A stretch of 64,000 nucleotides of DNA from Kineococcus xinjiangensis (GTDB lineage Bacteria; Actinomycetota; Actinomycetes; Actinomycetales; Kineococcaceae): the NCBI RefSeq assembly GCF_002934625.1, contig NZ_PTJD01000012.1, positions 1-64,000 of the forward strand, written 5' to 3'. Both the position numbers and the translations under genes were made by a program. Below the pieces are notes generated by a model. It did no database searches and had not been told where the DNA came from. It saw nothing but the letters and a program-made list of their open reading frames with translations. Shown one piece after another: positions 16,901-25,019 of the stretch (the stretch's first letter is position 1; every line of letters begins with the position of its first letter).

Positions 16901-16901
16901 G

Positions 16902-17384
16902 TCAGCGGACCCGGAAGACGAACTCGACCTCGACGGGGGCGTCGAGGGGGAGCACGGCCACGCCCACGGCGCTGCGGGCGTGCACGCCGGCGTCGCCCAG
17001 CAGGTCGCCGAGGAGGTTGCTGGCGCCGTTGACGACACCGGGCTGGCCGGTGAAGGAGGGGTCGCTGGCGACGAAGCCGACGACCTTCACGACGCGCTCG
17101 ATGGCGTCGAGCCCGCCGGCGACGGCCGCGGCGGCGGCGAGGCCGTTGAGGGCGCAGGTGCGGGCGAGCTCCTGGGCCTGCGCGGGGGAGACGAACCCGT
17201 CCCCGTCGCCGACCTTGCCGGTGAGCGGCAGCTTCCCCTCGACGAAGGGCAGCTGCCCGGCGGTCCAGACGTGGTCGCCGTCGCGGACGGCGGGGAGGTA
17301 GCTGGCGAGGGGGGCGGCGACCTGCGGCAGCTCCAGGCCGAGCTCGTCGAGGCGGGCCTGGATCGACCCGGGGGCGGCGCTCAC
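16902..17384 (-). CDS. RidA/YjgF-family protein (Rv3678c-like)
   Basis: 160 residues of the RidA family, trimeric deaminases of reactive enamines/imines. Recognisable parts are YLPAVRDGDHVWTAGQLPFVEGKLPLTGKVG, CALNGLAAAAAVAGGLD, VVKVVGFVASDPSFTGQP and VEVEFVFRVR. The Arg that binds substrate carboxylates in classic RidA is not obvious, so the protein probably belongs to another subgroup with unknown substrate. The GTG start overlaps the DUF4177 stop codon (GTGA), and its stop lies one base before the MBL start, giving a tightly coupled set. Confidence 0.88.
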   Translation of the reverse strand: MSAAPGSIQARLDELGLELPQVAAPLASYLPAVRDGDHVWTAGQLPFVEGKLPLTGKVGDGDGFVSPAQAQELARTCALNGLAAAAAVAGGLDAIERVVKVVGFVASDPSFTGQPGVVNGASNLLGDLLGDAGVHARSAVGVAVLPLDAPVEVEFVFRVR

Positions 17385-17536
17385 TGGGAGGGCCGCTTCA
17401 GGTAGGCGACGAGGCCGTTCCCGTTCGGTCCGGGCACGACCTGCACGAGCTCCCAGCCGTCGGAGCCCCACTGGTCGAGGATCTGCTTGGTCGCGTGCAC
17501 GATGAGCGGCACGGTGGCGTACTCCCAGGTCGTCAT
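17381..17536 (-). CDS. DUF4177 small protein
   Basis: A 51-residue protein beginning MTTWEYATVPLIVHATKQ. The DUF4177 pattern is clear: a strand WEYATVPL, a helix, WGSDGWELVQVVP, then LVAYLKRP. These small proteins form a beta-sheet with one helix and have no known function. The ATG at 17536 has weak upstream purines. The stop overlaps the ridA start. It is the first gene of the DUF4177-ridA-MBL-chorismate mutase operon and lies 75 bp downstream of whiB on the same strand, so read-through from whiB is possible. Confidence 0.85.
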   Translation of the reverse strand: MTTWEYATVPLIVHATKQILDQWGSDGWELVQVVPGPNGNGLVAYLKRPSQ

Positions 17537-17611
17537 GGGCGCCACCGTAGTCCGCCGCCGGGCCGCCGGTCCCTCCCCGCCGCGGCGGGTCGGGACCGGC
17601 GGCTGCGGGGC

Positions 17612-17965
17612 TCAGCTCGCGTGGGCTGCGGCCGGTGCCGGCACGTCGGCCTGGCTGGCGGGAGCGCCGGTGACGGCGGTCGCGGCCTGCTGCAGGTGCT
17701 GGTCGCGGGCCGTCTCGAGCAGGCGCCGCCAGGACTGCACGTTCGGGCGGCGCTTGAGCAGGGCGCGGCGCTCGCGCTCGGTCATGCCGCCCCAGACGCC
17801 GTACTCGATGCGGCTGTCCAGCGCGTCGGCCAGGCACTCGGTGCGCACCGGGCAGCCGGCGCACACCGTCTTGGCGCGGTTCTGCGCGGAGCCCTGCACG
17901 AACAGCTCGTCCGCCGAGTTCGACGCGCACGCGCCCCGGCCGGCCCATTCCAAAGTCCACACCAT
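17612..17965 (-). CDS. whiB4: WhiB-family iron-sulfur regulator (WhiB4/WblA type)
   Basis: 117 residues. Four cysteines (C13, C35, C38, C44) would hold a redox- and NO-sensitive [4Fe-4S] cluster. The turn EYGVWGGM (G-V/I-W-G-G) is at 56-60, followed by the basic RERRALLKRRP DNA-binding patch. The C-terminal Ala-rich tail and the length fit WhiB4 (Rv3681c) of mycobacteria, called WblA in Streptomyces. Both sit divergent to or beside a ponA2-type PBP as here. It controls antioxidant and developmental genes in relatives. ATG 17965 is the only sensible start. The upstream gap of about 300 bp contains two palindromes and probably both promoters. Confidence 0.93.
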   Translation of the reverse strand: MVWTLEWAGRGACASNSADELFVQGSAQNRAKTVCAGCPVRTECLADALDSRIEYGVWGGMTERERRALLKRRPNVQSWRRLLETARDQHLQQAATAVTGAPASQADVPAPAAAHAS

Positions 17966-18136
17966 CGGTGGTTCCCTCCGCCCCACTGCCCGCGGCCCGG
18001 CGGCGACGCCGGTTCCCCCCGTGAGCAGCGATCCTGTGTCTTCCCCCAACACCCAGCGAAGGGGTGCCCACCCACCGTAGACTCGACTTCCGACGTCGCT
18101 GTAGAGCACGTTGTGACGACCGTCCGTAGCTCCAAC

Positions 18137-18166
18137 GGACTAGTCCTCACCACCTCAGGGTGGTGA
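18137..18166. promoter_or_regulatory. Two adjacent palindromes between whiB4 and ponA2
   Basis: GGACTAGTCC (18137-18146) is a perfect 10-bp palindrome. Directly next to it, arms TCACCACC (18147-18154) and GGTGGTGA (18159-18166) pair across TCAG. Both lie in the 296-bp divergent gap between whiB4 and the PBP, about 170 bp from the whiB4 ATG and 100 bp from the PBP ATG, where a dimeric regulator could influence both. Which protein binds is unknown. Confidence 0.4.
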
Positions 18167-18249
18167 ACCGCTCGTGATGGATCAGTCACGGTCCGGTGTC
18201 GCTGCGACGCGCTCATCGCGGACTGCGTCCACGGGGCGCTCCGGTTGTC

Positions 18250-18255
18250 TACCCT
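18250..18255 (+). promoter_or_regulatory. Putative -10 box, leaderless ponA2
   Basis: TACCCT fits TANNNT and ends six bases before the ATG at 18262. No ribosome site precedes the ATG, so a leaderless transcript is likely. The -35 is not evident. Confidence 0.45.
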
Positions 18256-18261
18256 CGGTGC

Positions 18262-20718
18262 ATGGCCAACCGCTCCACCGCTCGTCCACGCCGCCCCGTC
18301 ATGCGGCTCCTGGCGGCCTTCGTGACCGTCAGCGCAGCGGGCGGTGTGCTCACCGCGGGGCTGGTGATGCCGGCCGTCGGGGCGACCGGCGCGGTGGCGC
18401 GCGAGGGCGTGGACCTCTTCGAGGGCATCAAGGCCGACCTCGGGGACGACACCCTGTCGCAGGCGTCGACCATCCTCTACGCCGACGGCACGGTGATGGC
18501 GCGCGTCTACGAGCAGAACCGCGTGGTGGTGCCCCTGGAGGCCATCTCCCCCGCGATGCAGCAGGCGATCATCGCCATCGAGGACTCCCGCTTCTACGAG
18601 CACGGGCCCGTGGACCTCAAGGGCATCGGCCGGGCGGTGGTGAACAACGCGGCGGGCGACGGCGGGACGCAGGGCGCCTCGACGCTCACCCAGCAGTACG
18701 TGAAGAACGTCCTCGTCGAGCAGGCCGCGGCCCGCGGTGACAAGGAGGCCATCGCGGAGGCCACCGCCTCCCGCGGCACGAAGGGCTACGCGCGCAAGCT
18801 GCGCGAGATGAAGATGGCCATCGACGTCGAGAAGGAGATGTCGAAGGACGAGATCCTCAACGGCTACCTGAACATCGCCTACTTCGCCAACCACGTCTAC
18901 GGTGTCGAGGCCGCGTCGCGGTTCTACTTCAGCAAGCCGGCCGCCGAGCTGACCGTGCCGGAGGCGGCGGTCCTGGCCGGCCTGGTGAAGAACCCGGTCG
19001 AGTACGACCCGGTGAAGAACCCGGAGGACTCCGTCGCGCGGCGCAACGTGGTCCTCAAGCGCATGCGCGACACGGGTCACCTCGACGCGCAGCAGTACCT
19101 CGACGCCGTGAACTCCCCGCTGGAGCTGCGGCTGAGCCCCGTCTACCAGGGCTGCCTCAACGCCCACTCGGCCGCCTACTTCTGCGACTACGTCACGCGG
19201 ATCGTCAAGAACGACCCGGCGTTCGGCAAGACCGTGGAGGACCGGCAGAAGCTGCTGCGCCGCGGCGGCCTCACGATCAGGACGACCCTCGACCCCCGCG
19301 TGCAGGGCATCGCCCAGGAGGCCGTGGACCGGCACGTGAACCCGGGGCAGCCGGTGCGCACTGCCGTCCCTGTCGTGCAGCCGCGCACCGGCCACATCCT
19401 CGCCATGGCGCAGAACACGCGGTGGTCCCCGGAGGAGCACCTGCCCGGCGTCACGACGGTGAACTACAACGTGGACCAGGAGTTCGGCGGCGGGGTCGGG
19501 TTCCCCACCGGCTCGACGTACAAGGTGTTCACCCTCGCCACCTGGCTGAAGTCGGGCAAGTCCCTCGACTCCGTCGTCAACGCCCCGCCGAAGCTCGTGA
19601 CCGGTCAGAAGGAGTTCACGGCGTGCGGCCAGAAGACCGGTGACCCCAAGGACTTCAACAACGCCGGGTCCGAGAGCCAGAAGAACGGCCGGATGACGGT
19701 CCGCGACGCGACCCGGAACTCCATCAACACCGCCTACATGAACATGGCCAGGCAGCTCGACCTCTGCGAGATCGCCAGGACCGCGGAATCCCTGGGCGTC
19801 CACAAGGGCAGCCCGGACGTCAAGAACGGCGTCCGCGGCAGCGAGAAGACCACGGCACTCGACGACCACCTGCCCGCCGCGGTGCTCGGCACGCAGAGCA
19901 TCGCGCCGCTCACCATGGCCAGCGCCTACGCCGCGTTCGCCGCCGAGGGCCTGTACTGCAAGCCGGTCGCGGTCCTGGAGGTCCGGGACTCTGCCGGGAA
20001 CCCGCTCCCGGTGCCCGGTCCGCAGTGCACGCAGGCGCTCGACCCCAACGTCGCGCGCAACGTCAACGAGGCGCTGCAGGGCGTCTGGAGCGGCACCGCC
20101 GCCCGGGTGAGCAAGCCCGGCCGGCCGGCCGCGGGCAAGACCGGCACCACCAACGAGAGCACGAACACGTGGTTCGCCGGGTACACCCCGTACCTCGCCG
20201 CCGCCGTGTGGGTCGGCCACCACGAGGGCGAGACGACCCTCAACCGCGAGACCATCAACGGCAAGCGCTACCACCGCGTCTACGGCTCCACGATCGCGGC
20301 GCCGACCTGGGTGGACGTCGTCCGGCCCGCCTCCGAGGTCCTGGGCCTGCCGTCGGACGGGTTCGTCCCCGGCACGGACAGGGGCCTGACCACCATCAAC
20401 CCCGACGGTGCCGCCCGCGTGCCGAACGTCGCCGGGCGCAGCGTCGCCTCGGCGAAGGCGACGCTGGAGGCCGCCGGGTTCGAGGTGGTGGTCTCCTCCA
20501 AGCGGGTGGCGTCGGAGAAGATCAAGGCCGGCAACGTCGCGCAGACCAGCCCGGGTGGTGGGCGCAGCGCCGACACCGGCGACACCGTCGTGCTCATCCG
20601 CAGCTCGGGGCCCGCGCCGAAGCCGGCGCCGAAGCCGAAGCCGACAGCGGAGCCGCCCGCCGAGCCGGCCCCGCCGGCACCGGCCCCCGCCCCGGCGACG
20701 CTCGCCGACGAGGGCTGA
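18262..20718 (+). CDS. ponA2: Bifunctional class A penicillin-binding protein with PASTA domain
   Basis: 818 residues. A short cytoplasmic N-terminus and one membrane anchor (about 14-40) precede a GT51 glycosyltransferase (about 60-260). This has catalytic Glu107 in AIEDSRFYEHG plus STLTQQYVKN. The transpeptidase follows (about 360-690) with active Ser418 in STYK, Ser487 in SIN and Lys626 in KTGT. A PASTA domain (about 720-780) and a Pro/Ala/Lys-rich tail end the protein. It polymerises and crosslinks peptidoglycan outside the membrane. Position beside whiB4 and the PASTA domain match M. tuberculosis PonA2 (Rv3682). The ATG at 18262 gives a normal anchor. A strong terminator follows. Confidence 0.95.
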   Translation: MANRSTARPRRPVMRLLAAFVTVSAAGGVLTAGLVMPAVGATGAVAREGVDLFEGIKADLGDDTLSQASTILYADGTVMARVYEQNRVVVPLEAISPAMQQAIIAIEDSRFYEHGPVDLKGIGRAVVNNAAGDGGTQGASTLTQQYVKNVLVEQAAARGDKEAIAEATASRGTKGYARKLREMKMAIDVEKEMSKDEILNGYLNIAYFANHVYGVEAASRFYFSKPAAELTVPEAAVLAGLVKNPVEYDPVKNPEDSVARRNVVLKRMRDTGHLDAQQYLDAVNSPLELRLSPVYQGCLNAHSAAYFCDYVTRIVKNDPAFGKTVEDRQKLLRRGGLTIRTTLDPRVQGIAQEAVDRHVNPGQPVRTAVPVVQPRTGHILAMAQNTRWSPEEHLPGVTTVNYNVDQEFGGGVGFPTGSTYKVFTLATWLKSGKSLDSVVNAPPKLVTGQKEFTACGQKTGDPKDFNNAGSESQKNGRMTVRDATRNSINTAYMNMARQLDLCEIARTAESLGVHKGSPDVKNGVRGSEKTTALDDHLPAAVLGTQSIAPLTMASAYAAFAAEGLYCKPVAVLEVRDSAGNPLPVPGPQCTQALDPNVARNVNEALQGVWSGTAARVSKPGRPAAGKTGTTNESTNTWFAGYTPYLAAAVWVGHHEGETTLNRETINGKRYHRVYGSTIAAPTWVDVVRPASEVLGLPSDGFVPGTDRGLTTINPDGAARVPNVAGRSVASAKATLEAAGFEVVVSSKRVASEKIKAGNVAQTSPGGGRSADTGDTVVLIRSSGPAPKPAPKPKPTAEPPAEPAPPAPAPAPATLADEG

Positions 20719-20750
20719 ACGGCACCCGCGCCGGCTGATCCGGAACCGAC

Positions 20751-20787
20751 GAGAGGGCTCCCCCGCACCTGCCGGGGGAGCCCTCTC
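20751..20787. terminator. Bidirectional terminator
   Basis: A perfect 14-bp stem, GAGAGGGCTCCCCC at 20751-20764 and its complement at 20774-20787, with a nine-base loop. It lies between the convergent PBP and flavin-oxidase genes and would serve both. Confidence 0.85.
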
Positions 20788-20800
20788 GCGTCCGGGACGG

Positions 20801-21460
20801 TCAGCTCCCCGGCAGGGTGCGGTGCAGGGCCCGCACGCTGGCCGGCACCTCCACCGCCGCCGGCACGTCCGGCCCGGTCAGCGGCGCGCCGACCGCCACG
20901 GCCAGCGGCACCACGCCGGCCCAGACGTCGCGGGGCTCCTCCGCGTCGTCCGAGGGGGCGCCGGAGCGGACCTTCACGCTGGCCTCGTCCAGGGGCAGGC
21001 GCAGCACCAGGGTCGCGGCCAGCTCCCGGGGGGTCGGGGGGCGGACCTCGTCCCAGCGGCCGGGCATGAGGTGCTCGGACAGGACCCGCAGCCCCGCCAC
21101 CTTCGCGTCGTCCTCCAGGACCTGCGCCACGCCGACGACCATCGCGCTGCGGTAGTTCATGGAGCTGTCGAACACCGTGCGCGCGTAGACGAGCCCGTCC
21201 AGCACGGTGACGGTCGCGGTGATCTCCGCGCCGGTGGCTGCGGCCCGCAGCAGGCCCCCGCCGCTGGAGCCGTGCAGGAGGAGGCCGTCCCCGTCACGGG
21301 CGCAGCCCATGGGCAGGACGACGGCGGTGCCGTCGCGGACGACGCCGACGTGTGCGACGAGGGCGGAGTCGAGGACGTCGTGGAGCGCGCGGCGGTCGGG
21401 GACCTGCCGGTCGCGCAGTCGGGTGATGCGGGTGCGGTCGGTGATGGCGAGGGTGCTCAC
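20801..21460 (-). CDS. Pyridoxamine 5'-phosphate oxidase-family flavoprotein
   Basis: 219 residues with an FMN split-barrel fold (Pyridox_ox_2-like). Typical stretches are LHDVLDSALVAHVGVV, TAVVLPMGCARDGDGLLLHGS, ITATVTVLDGLVYARTVFDSSMNYRSAMVVG, GRWDEVRPPTPREL and WAGVVPLAV. Family members bind FMN or F420. This subgroup is often divergent from a MocR/PdxR regulator, as here, and may act on a B6 vitamer or simply be a PLP-responsive oxidoreductase. The GTG at 21460 starts just before the first conserved helix. Repeats resembling PdxR operators lie in the 98 bp between the two divergent genes. Confidence 0.85.
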   Translation of the reverse strand: MSTLAITDRTRITRLRDRQVPDRRALHDVLDSALVAHVGVVRDGTAVVLPMGCARDGDGLLLHGSSGGGLLRAAATGAEITATVTVLDGLVYARTVFDSSMNYRSAMVVGVAQVLEDDAKVAGLRVLSEHLMPGRWDEVRPPTPRELAATLVLRLPLDEASVKVRSGAPSDDAEEPRDVWAGVVPLAVAVGAPLTGPDVPAAVEVPASVRALHRTLPGS

Positions 21461-21476
21461 CCCGCTGATGCTGGCC

Positions 21477-21534
21477 GCGGAGTGGTCCGAGGGGCAGGGC
21501 CACTCCCGCCTCCGGCCGACAGGCCACTTCCGCC
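21477..21534. promoter_or_regulatory. Three-copy repeat, probable PdxR/MocR operator
   Basis: GGCCACTCCCGCC (21498-21510) and GGCCACTTCCGCC (21522-21534) are direct repeats 24 bp apart. A third copy in reverse orientation, read as GGACCACTCCGC, lies at 21477-21488. All are in the divergent promoter region. MocR-type regulators typically bind direct repeats plus an inverted one, so this layout fits autoregulation and control of the oxidase gene. Confidence 0.55.
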
Positions 21535-21558
21535 GTGGTGCTGCGGTAGGAAGGGCCC

Positions 21559-23013
21559 GTGCGCCCGGCTGCCGACCTCGACGTCCCCCTCGCGCTGGAA
21601 CGCGCCTCACCGGTGCCCCTGCACGTCCAGCTCGCCGCCGCGCTGCGCAGCGCGGCCCTCGACGGCCTGCTGCCCCCCGGCAGCCGGATGCCGCCGACCC
21701 GCGTGCTCGCCGCGCGCCTCGGCGTGGCCCGCAGCACCGTCCTCGCCGCCTACGAGCAGCTCGACGGGGAGGGGTTCCTGGAGGGCAGGCACGGCTCCGG
21801 CACCTTCCTCAGCGCCTCCCTGGCCGCGGCCGGGGTCCCGCCACGGCCATCCGGGCGGGGCCCGGGTGACGCCCCGCGCCCGCTGCCGGGGGTCGTGGAC
21901 CTGCGGCCCGGGCGTCCCAGCACCCGCCGCCTGGCCGACCCGGCGTGGACGCGGGCGTGGCGGGCGGCGGTCGCGGAGGTGCCCGACGTGGAGGGGCCGC
22001 CGGAGGGGCTGCCGGAGCTGCGCGAGGAGATCGCCGCGCACCTGCGGGCCGCACGCGGCCTCGACGCCCGGGCGGAGGACGTCCTCGTCACCGCCGGCAC
22101 GGGGGAGGCGCTGTCCCTGCTCGCCCACGCCCTCGACCTGCCCGGGCGCCCGGTGGTGGTGGAGGACCCCGGCTACCCGGCGGCGCGGGCCGTCCTCACC
22201 CGGCACCGCGGCGAGCTGGTGGGCGTGCCGGTGGACGACGACGGCCTCGTCGTCGACGCCCTGCCCCGCGGTGGGCCCGCGCCGGCTCTCGTGTTCGTCA
22301 CCCCCAGCCACCAGTACCCCCTGGGCGGACGGCTGCCCCTGCAGCGGCGCCTCGCCCTGCTGCGCTGGGCGCAGGAGCGCGGGACCGTCGTGGTGGAGGA
22401 CGACTACGACGGGGAGTTCCGCTTCGACGTGGCGCCCCTGCCCGCCCTGGCCGGCCTGGACCGTGGCGGGCGGGTGGTCTACGTCGGCACGTTCTCCAAG
22501 GTGCTCACCCCGTGGCTGCGGATGGGGTACGTGGTGGTGCCGCCCGCCCTGGGGGCGGCGGTGCGCTCGGTGCGGGGAGACCTCGGCACCCCGGTCAGCG
22601 CGCTCGACCAGCGTGCCCTGGCCCGCTACCTGGCGGCGGGGAGCCTGCGCCGCCACATCGCCCGCAGCCGGCGGGACTACGCCCACGTCCGGGCCCGCCT
22701 GGAGCGGCTGCTGGCCCCGCACCCGCGGCTGCGCCTGCGGGGGCTGGAGGCGGGGCTGCACGCGGTCGTCGACCTGCCCGCCGGCGCCGACGCCGCGGCG
22801 GTGCTGGCGCGGGTGGCCGACGGCGGGGTCCTGCTCGCCGACCTCGCGGCGTACGCGCTGGACCCCGCCGCGCCGGGTCACGGCCCGGCGGTGGTGCTGG
22901 GCTACGGCTCCGCGACCCTGGGGGAGCTGGAACGGGCGGTCGGCCTGCTGCTGGCCGCGGTGGGGGAGCGGGCGGCCCCCGCGCCGGTCAGCCGGTCTGG
23001 AGGCGCGCCTTGA
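21559..23013 (+). CDS. pdxR: MocR/PdxR-type regulator with aminotransferase domain
   Basis: 484 residues. An N-terminal GntR-type winged helix (about 10-85) contains GLLPPGSRMPPTRVLAARLGV and STVLAAYEQLDGEGFLEGRHGSGTF. It is fused to a fold-type I aminotransferase domain (about 115-475), with LVTAGTGEALSL, EDPGYPAAR, VFVTPSHQYPLGG, EDDYDGEFRF and the PLP lysine in VGTFSKVLTPWLR. Such proteins sense PLP and control vitamin B6 synthesis or transport. No pdxS/pdxT genes are in this window, so its target here is the divergent flavoprotein gene and itself. The start is a GTG preceded by AGGAAGGG. The last 26 bp overlap the convergent yqeY gene. Confidence 0.9.
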   Translation: MRPAADLDVPLALERASPVPLHVQLAAALRSAALDGLLPPGSRMPPTRVLAARLGVARSTVLAAYEQLDGEGFLEGRHGSGTFLSASLAAAGVPPRPSGRGPGDAPRPLPGVVDLRPGRPSTRRLADPAWTRAWRAAVAEVPDVEGPPEGLPELREEIAAHLRAARGLDARAEDVLVTAGTGEALSLLAHALDLPGRPVVVEDPGYPAARAVLTRHRGELVGVPVDDDGLVVDALPRGGPAPALVFVTPSHQYPLGGRLPLQRRLALLRWAQERGTVVVEDDYDGEFRFDVAPLPALAGLDRGGRVVYVGTFSKVLTPWLRMGYVVVPPALGAAVRSVRGDLGTPVSALDQRALARYLAAGSLRRHIARSRRDYAHVRARLERLLAPHPRLRLRGLEAGLHAVVDLPAGADAAAVLARVADGGVLLADLAAYALDPAAPGHGPAVVLGYGSATLGELERAVGLLLAAVGERAAPAPVSRSGGAP

Positions 23014-23461
23014 CGGCCGCGGCGATGCGCCCGCCGTCGGCGCGCCCGGCGACCTTGCCCCGCACGGCGGTCATGACCGCGCCCATCGCGCCCATCCCGG
23101 TCAGGCCCTCGCCGGTGGCGACGATCACCGCGTCGTCGATGATCGAGCTGAGCTCCTCGTCGCTGAGCGGTGCAGGCAGGTAGCCCTCCAGCACGCCCAG
23201 CTCGTCGCGCTCGCGCTGCGCGGAGTCCGCCCGGCCGGCACCGGCGAAGGCCTCGGCGGCCTCCTTGCGCTTCTTCGCCTCGCGCTGCAGGACCTTCAGG
23301 ACCTCCTCGTCGGACAGCTCCCGGGCGGCCTTGCCGGCGACCTCCTCCGCCTTCACGGCGGTCAGCGCCATCCGCAGCGTCGCGGCGCGCAGCTCGTCAC
23401 GGGAGCGCATGGCGGTGGTCAGGTCGTCCTGGAGGGTGTCCTTGAGGGAGGTGCTCGGCAT
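22988..23461 (-). CDS. yqeY: GatB/YqeY-domain protein
   Basis: 157 residues, all helical, with the YqeY layout: LKDTLQDDLTTAMRSRDELRAATLRMALTAVK at the start, SDEEVLKVLQREAKKRKEAAEAF, LGVLEGYLPAPLSDEEL and a last domain GMGAMGAVMTAVRGKVAGRADGGRIAAAVK. This tail resembles the tRNA-binding tail of GatB; function in bacteria is unclear. The ATG at 23461 is followed by the conserved helix immediately. The 3' end overlaps the pdxR-like gene on the other strand by 26 bp. It diverges from the metallophosphoesterase gene, with 93 bp between starts. Confidence 0.9.
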   Translation of the reverse strand: MPSTSLKDTLQDDLTTAMRSRDELRAATLRMALTAVKAEEVAGKAARELSDEEVLKVLQREAKKRKEAAEAFAGAGRADSAQRERDELGVLEGYLPAPLSDEELSSIIDDAVIVATGEGLTGMGAMGAVMTAVRGKVAGRADGGRIAAAVKARLQTG

Positions 23462-23554
23462 GGGGGCGATCCTTCCACCCCTGTCGAGCCGGTTCCGCGC
23501 CGCTGCGGGGAGGGACGCCCCGGCGCGGGAGCGGGCGGCTGCGAGGATGGGCCG

Positions 23555-24475
23555 ATGCGCCGCCTCGCCGTTCCCCTCGGCCTGCTCGGAGCCACCGCCG
23601 CGGTGGGTGCCGCCGGCCTCGGCTACGCGGCGGGCTACGAGGTCCGTGCCTTCCGCCTGCGCACGTTCGACGTGCCGGTCCTGCCCGCCGGCGCGGAGCC
23701 GATCAAGGTGCTGCACGTCTCCGACCTGCACCTGGTGCCCTCCCAGCGCCGCAAGCGCGACTGGGTGCGAGGCCTGGCGGAGCTGGAGCCGGACCTCGTC
23801 GTGGACACCGGCGACAACCTCGCGCACCCGGAGGCGGTCCCCGCCGTGCTGGACGCCTTCGAGCCACTGCTGCACCTGCCGGGCGTCTTCGTCCTCGGGT
23901 CGAACGACTACTACGCCCCGAAGCCGAGGAACTGGACGCGGTACCTGCTGGGCAAGGCCCAGCCCATCGCGGAGCAGGCCCCGCGGCTGCCGACCCACGA
24001 GCTGGTGCGCGGCCTCACCGACGCCGGCTGGGCCGACCTCACCAACGCCCGCGCCACCCGGCGGGTCGGCGGGCGGACGCTGGAGTTCGTGGGCGTCGAC
24101 GACCCCCACCTGGGCTGGGACCGCTACGACGACGTCGCCGGCCCGCCGTCGCCGGGGGCCGACCTGACGATCGGTGTCGCGCACGCCCCCTACCGGCGGA
24201 CCCTCGACGCGATGGTCGGTGACGGCTTCCCGCTGGTCCTCGCCGGGCACACCCACGGCGGGCAGCTGTGCGTGCCGGGCTTCGGGGCGCTCGTCACCAA
24301 CTGCGACCTGCCGCGGCAGATGGCCAGCGGCCTGTCGCGGTGGCGGGAGCCGCTCGGCCTGGAGGCGTGGCTGCACGTCTCCGCCGGTCTGGGGACCTCG
24401 CCCTACGCGCCCGTGCGCTTCGCCTGCCACCCCGAGGCGACCCTGCTGACGCTGGTCCCCGCGACGGGCGGGTGA
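23555..24475 (+). CDS. Metallophosphoesterase (Rv3683-like)
   Basis: 306 residues. An N-terminal signal-anchor helix (about 3-28) precedes a calcineurin-like phosphoesterase domain: HVSDLHLVPSQRRKR (DxH), VDTGDNLAHPEA (GDN), GSNDYYAPKP in place of GNHD, VAHAPYRR and LAGHTHGGQLCVPGFG. The His of GNHD is missing (GSND), which is common in this subgroup of two-metal enzymes. It probably acts outside or at the membrane; the substrate is unknown. It follows ponA2 in the same order as Rv3682-Rv3683. The ATG at 23555 has GAGGATGGG just upstream. tRNA-Pro is 48 bp downstream. Confidence 0.88.
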   Translation: MRRLAVPLGLLGATAAVGAAGLGYAAGYEVRAFRLRTFDVPVLPAGAEPIKVLHVSDLHLVPSQRRKRDWVRGLAELEPDLVVDTGDNLAHPEAVPAVLDAFEPLLHLPGVFVLGSNDYYAPKPRNWTRYLLGKAQPIAEQAPRLPTHELVRGLTDAGWADLTNARATRRVGGRTLEFVGVDDPHLGWDRYDDVAGPPSPGADLTIGVAHAPYRRTLDAMVGDGFPLVLAGHTHGGQLCVPGFGALVTNCDLPRQMASGLSRWREPLGLEAWLHVSAGLGTSPYAPVRFACHPEATLLTLVPATGG

Positions 24476-24523
24476 CGGGGGTCGGCGGCACCGCCCCGCG
24501 TCGGCTATCCTTTCCGAGGCTCA

Positions 24524-24598
<75 letters not shown>

Positions 24599-24612
24599 AC
24601 GTGACGTCGCAG

Positions 24613-24652
24613 GTCAGAGGCCCGCCGCCCGCAAGGGTGGCGGGCCTCTGAC
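24613..24652 (+). terminator. Terminator after tRNA-Pro
   Basis: A perfect 14-bp stem, GTCAGAGGCCCGCC at 24613-24626 and its complement at 24639-24652. The loop can itself pair (CCC-GCAA-GGG). It begins 15 bp after the tRNA. Confidence 0.85.
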
Positions 24653-25019
24653 GTTGCCGGGGTGATCCGCTGCGTGGTCGCGGTGCCGGTCGACTGCCGG
24701 TCGAGGACGACGTCGAGGTCGGGGTCGGGGTGCTGCGCCGTCGGTGAGCGGCGTCCACCGCTGGTCGGAGATGTCGACGCCGACCTCGAGCAGCGTCTCG
24801 GCGGGCAGGGCGTCGAGGGCGCTGCGTCGGCGTCGGGTGCGGGTCGGGGTGCTGCGCCGCTCCAGTGGCAGGGTGTTGCGCCACCGCTCGGCCCCCCGCT
24901 GGGGTGGCCCACCGCCTGCGGCGCCTGCGAGCGGACGCGATTACTCGATGTGCTGATGTGTTCACGAAGCGTTGCGTGATGCTCATGCTCGCGTCATGCG
25001 CCGAGGGCACGGTGGAGGC
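24653..25019. repeat. Gene-poor gap with a 19-bp direct repeat
   Basis: No convincing gene is seen in these 367 bp. GGGTCGGGGTGCTGCGCCG occurs perfectly at 24722-24740 and 24841-24859, and a weaker partial copy is near 24870. On the minus strand the repeat would encode Pro/Arg-rich peptides in all frames, without a recognisable domain. It may be the remnant of a gene or an insertion footprint behind the tRNA. The stretch 24935-25000 is markedly richer in A and T than the surroundings. Confidence 0.5.

Noticed and set aside
20408-23554. Long frame upstream of the metallophosphoesterase giving a protein of about 1,350 residues
   Set aside because: Only the part after 23555 has a domain; the earlier part is a shadow of ponA2, the flavin oxidase and pdxR.
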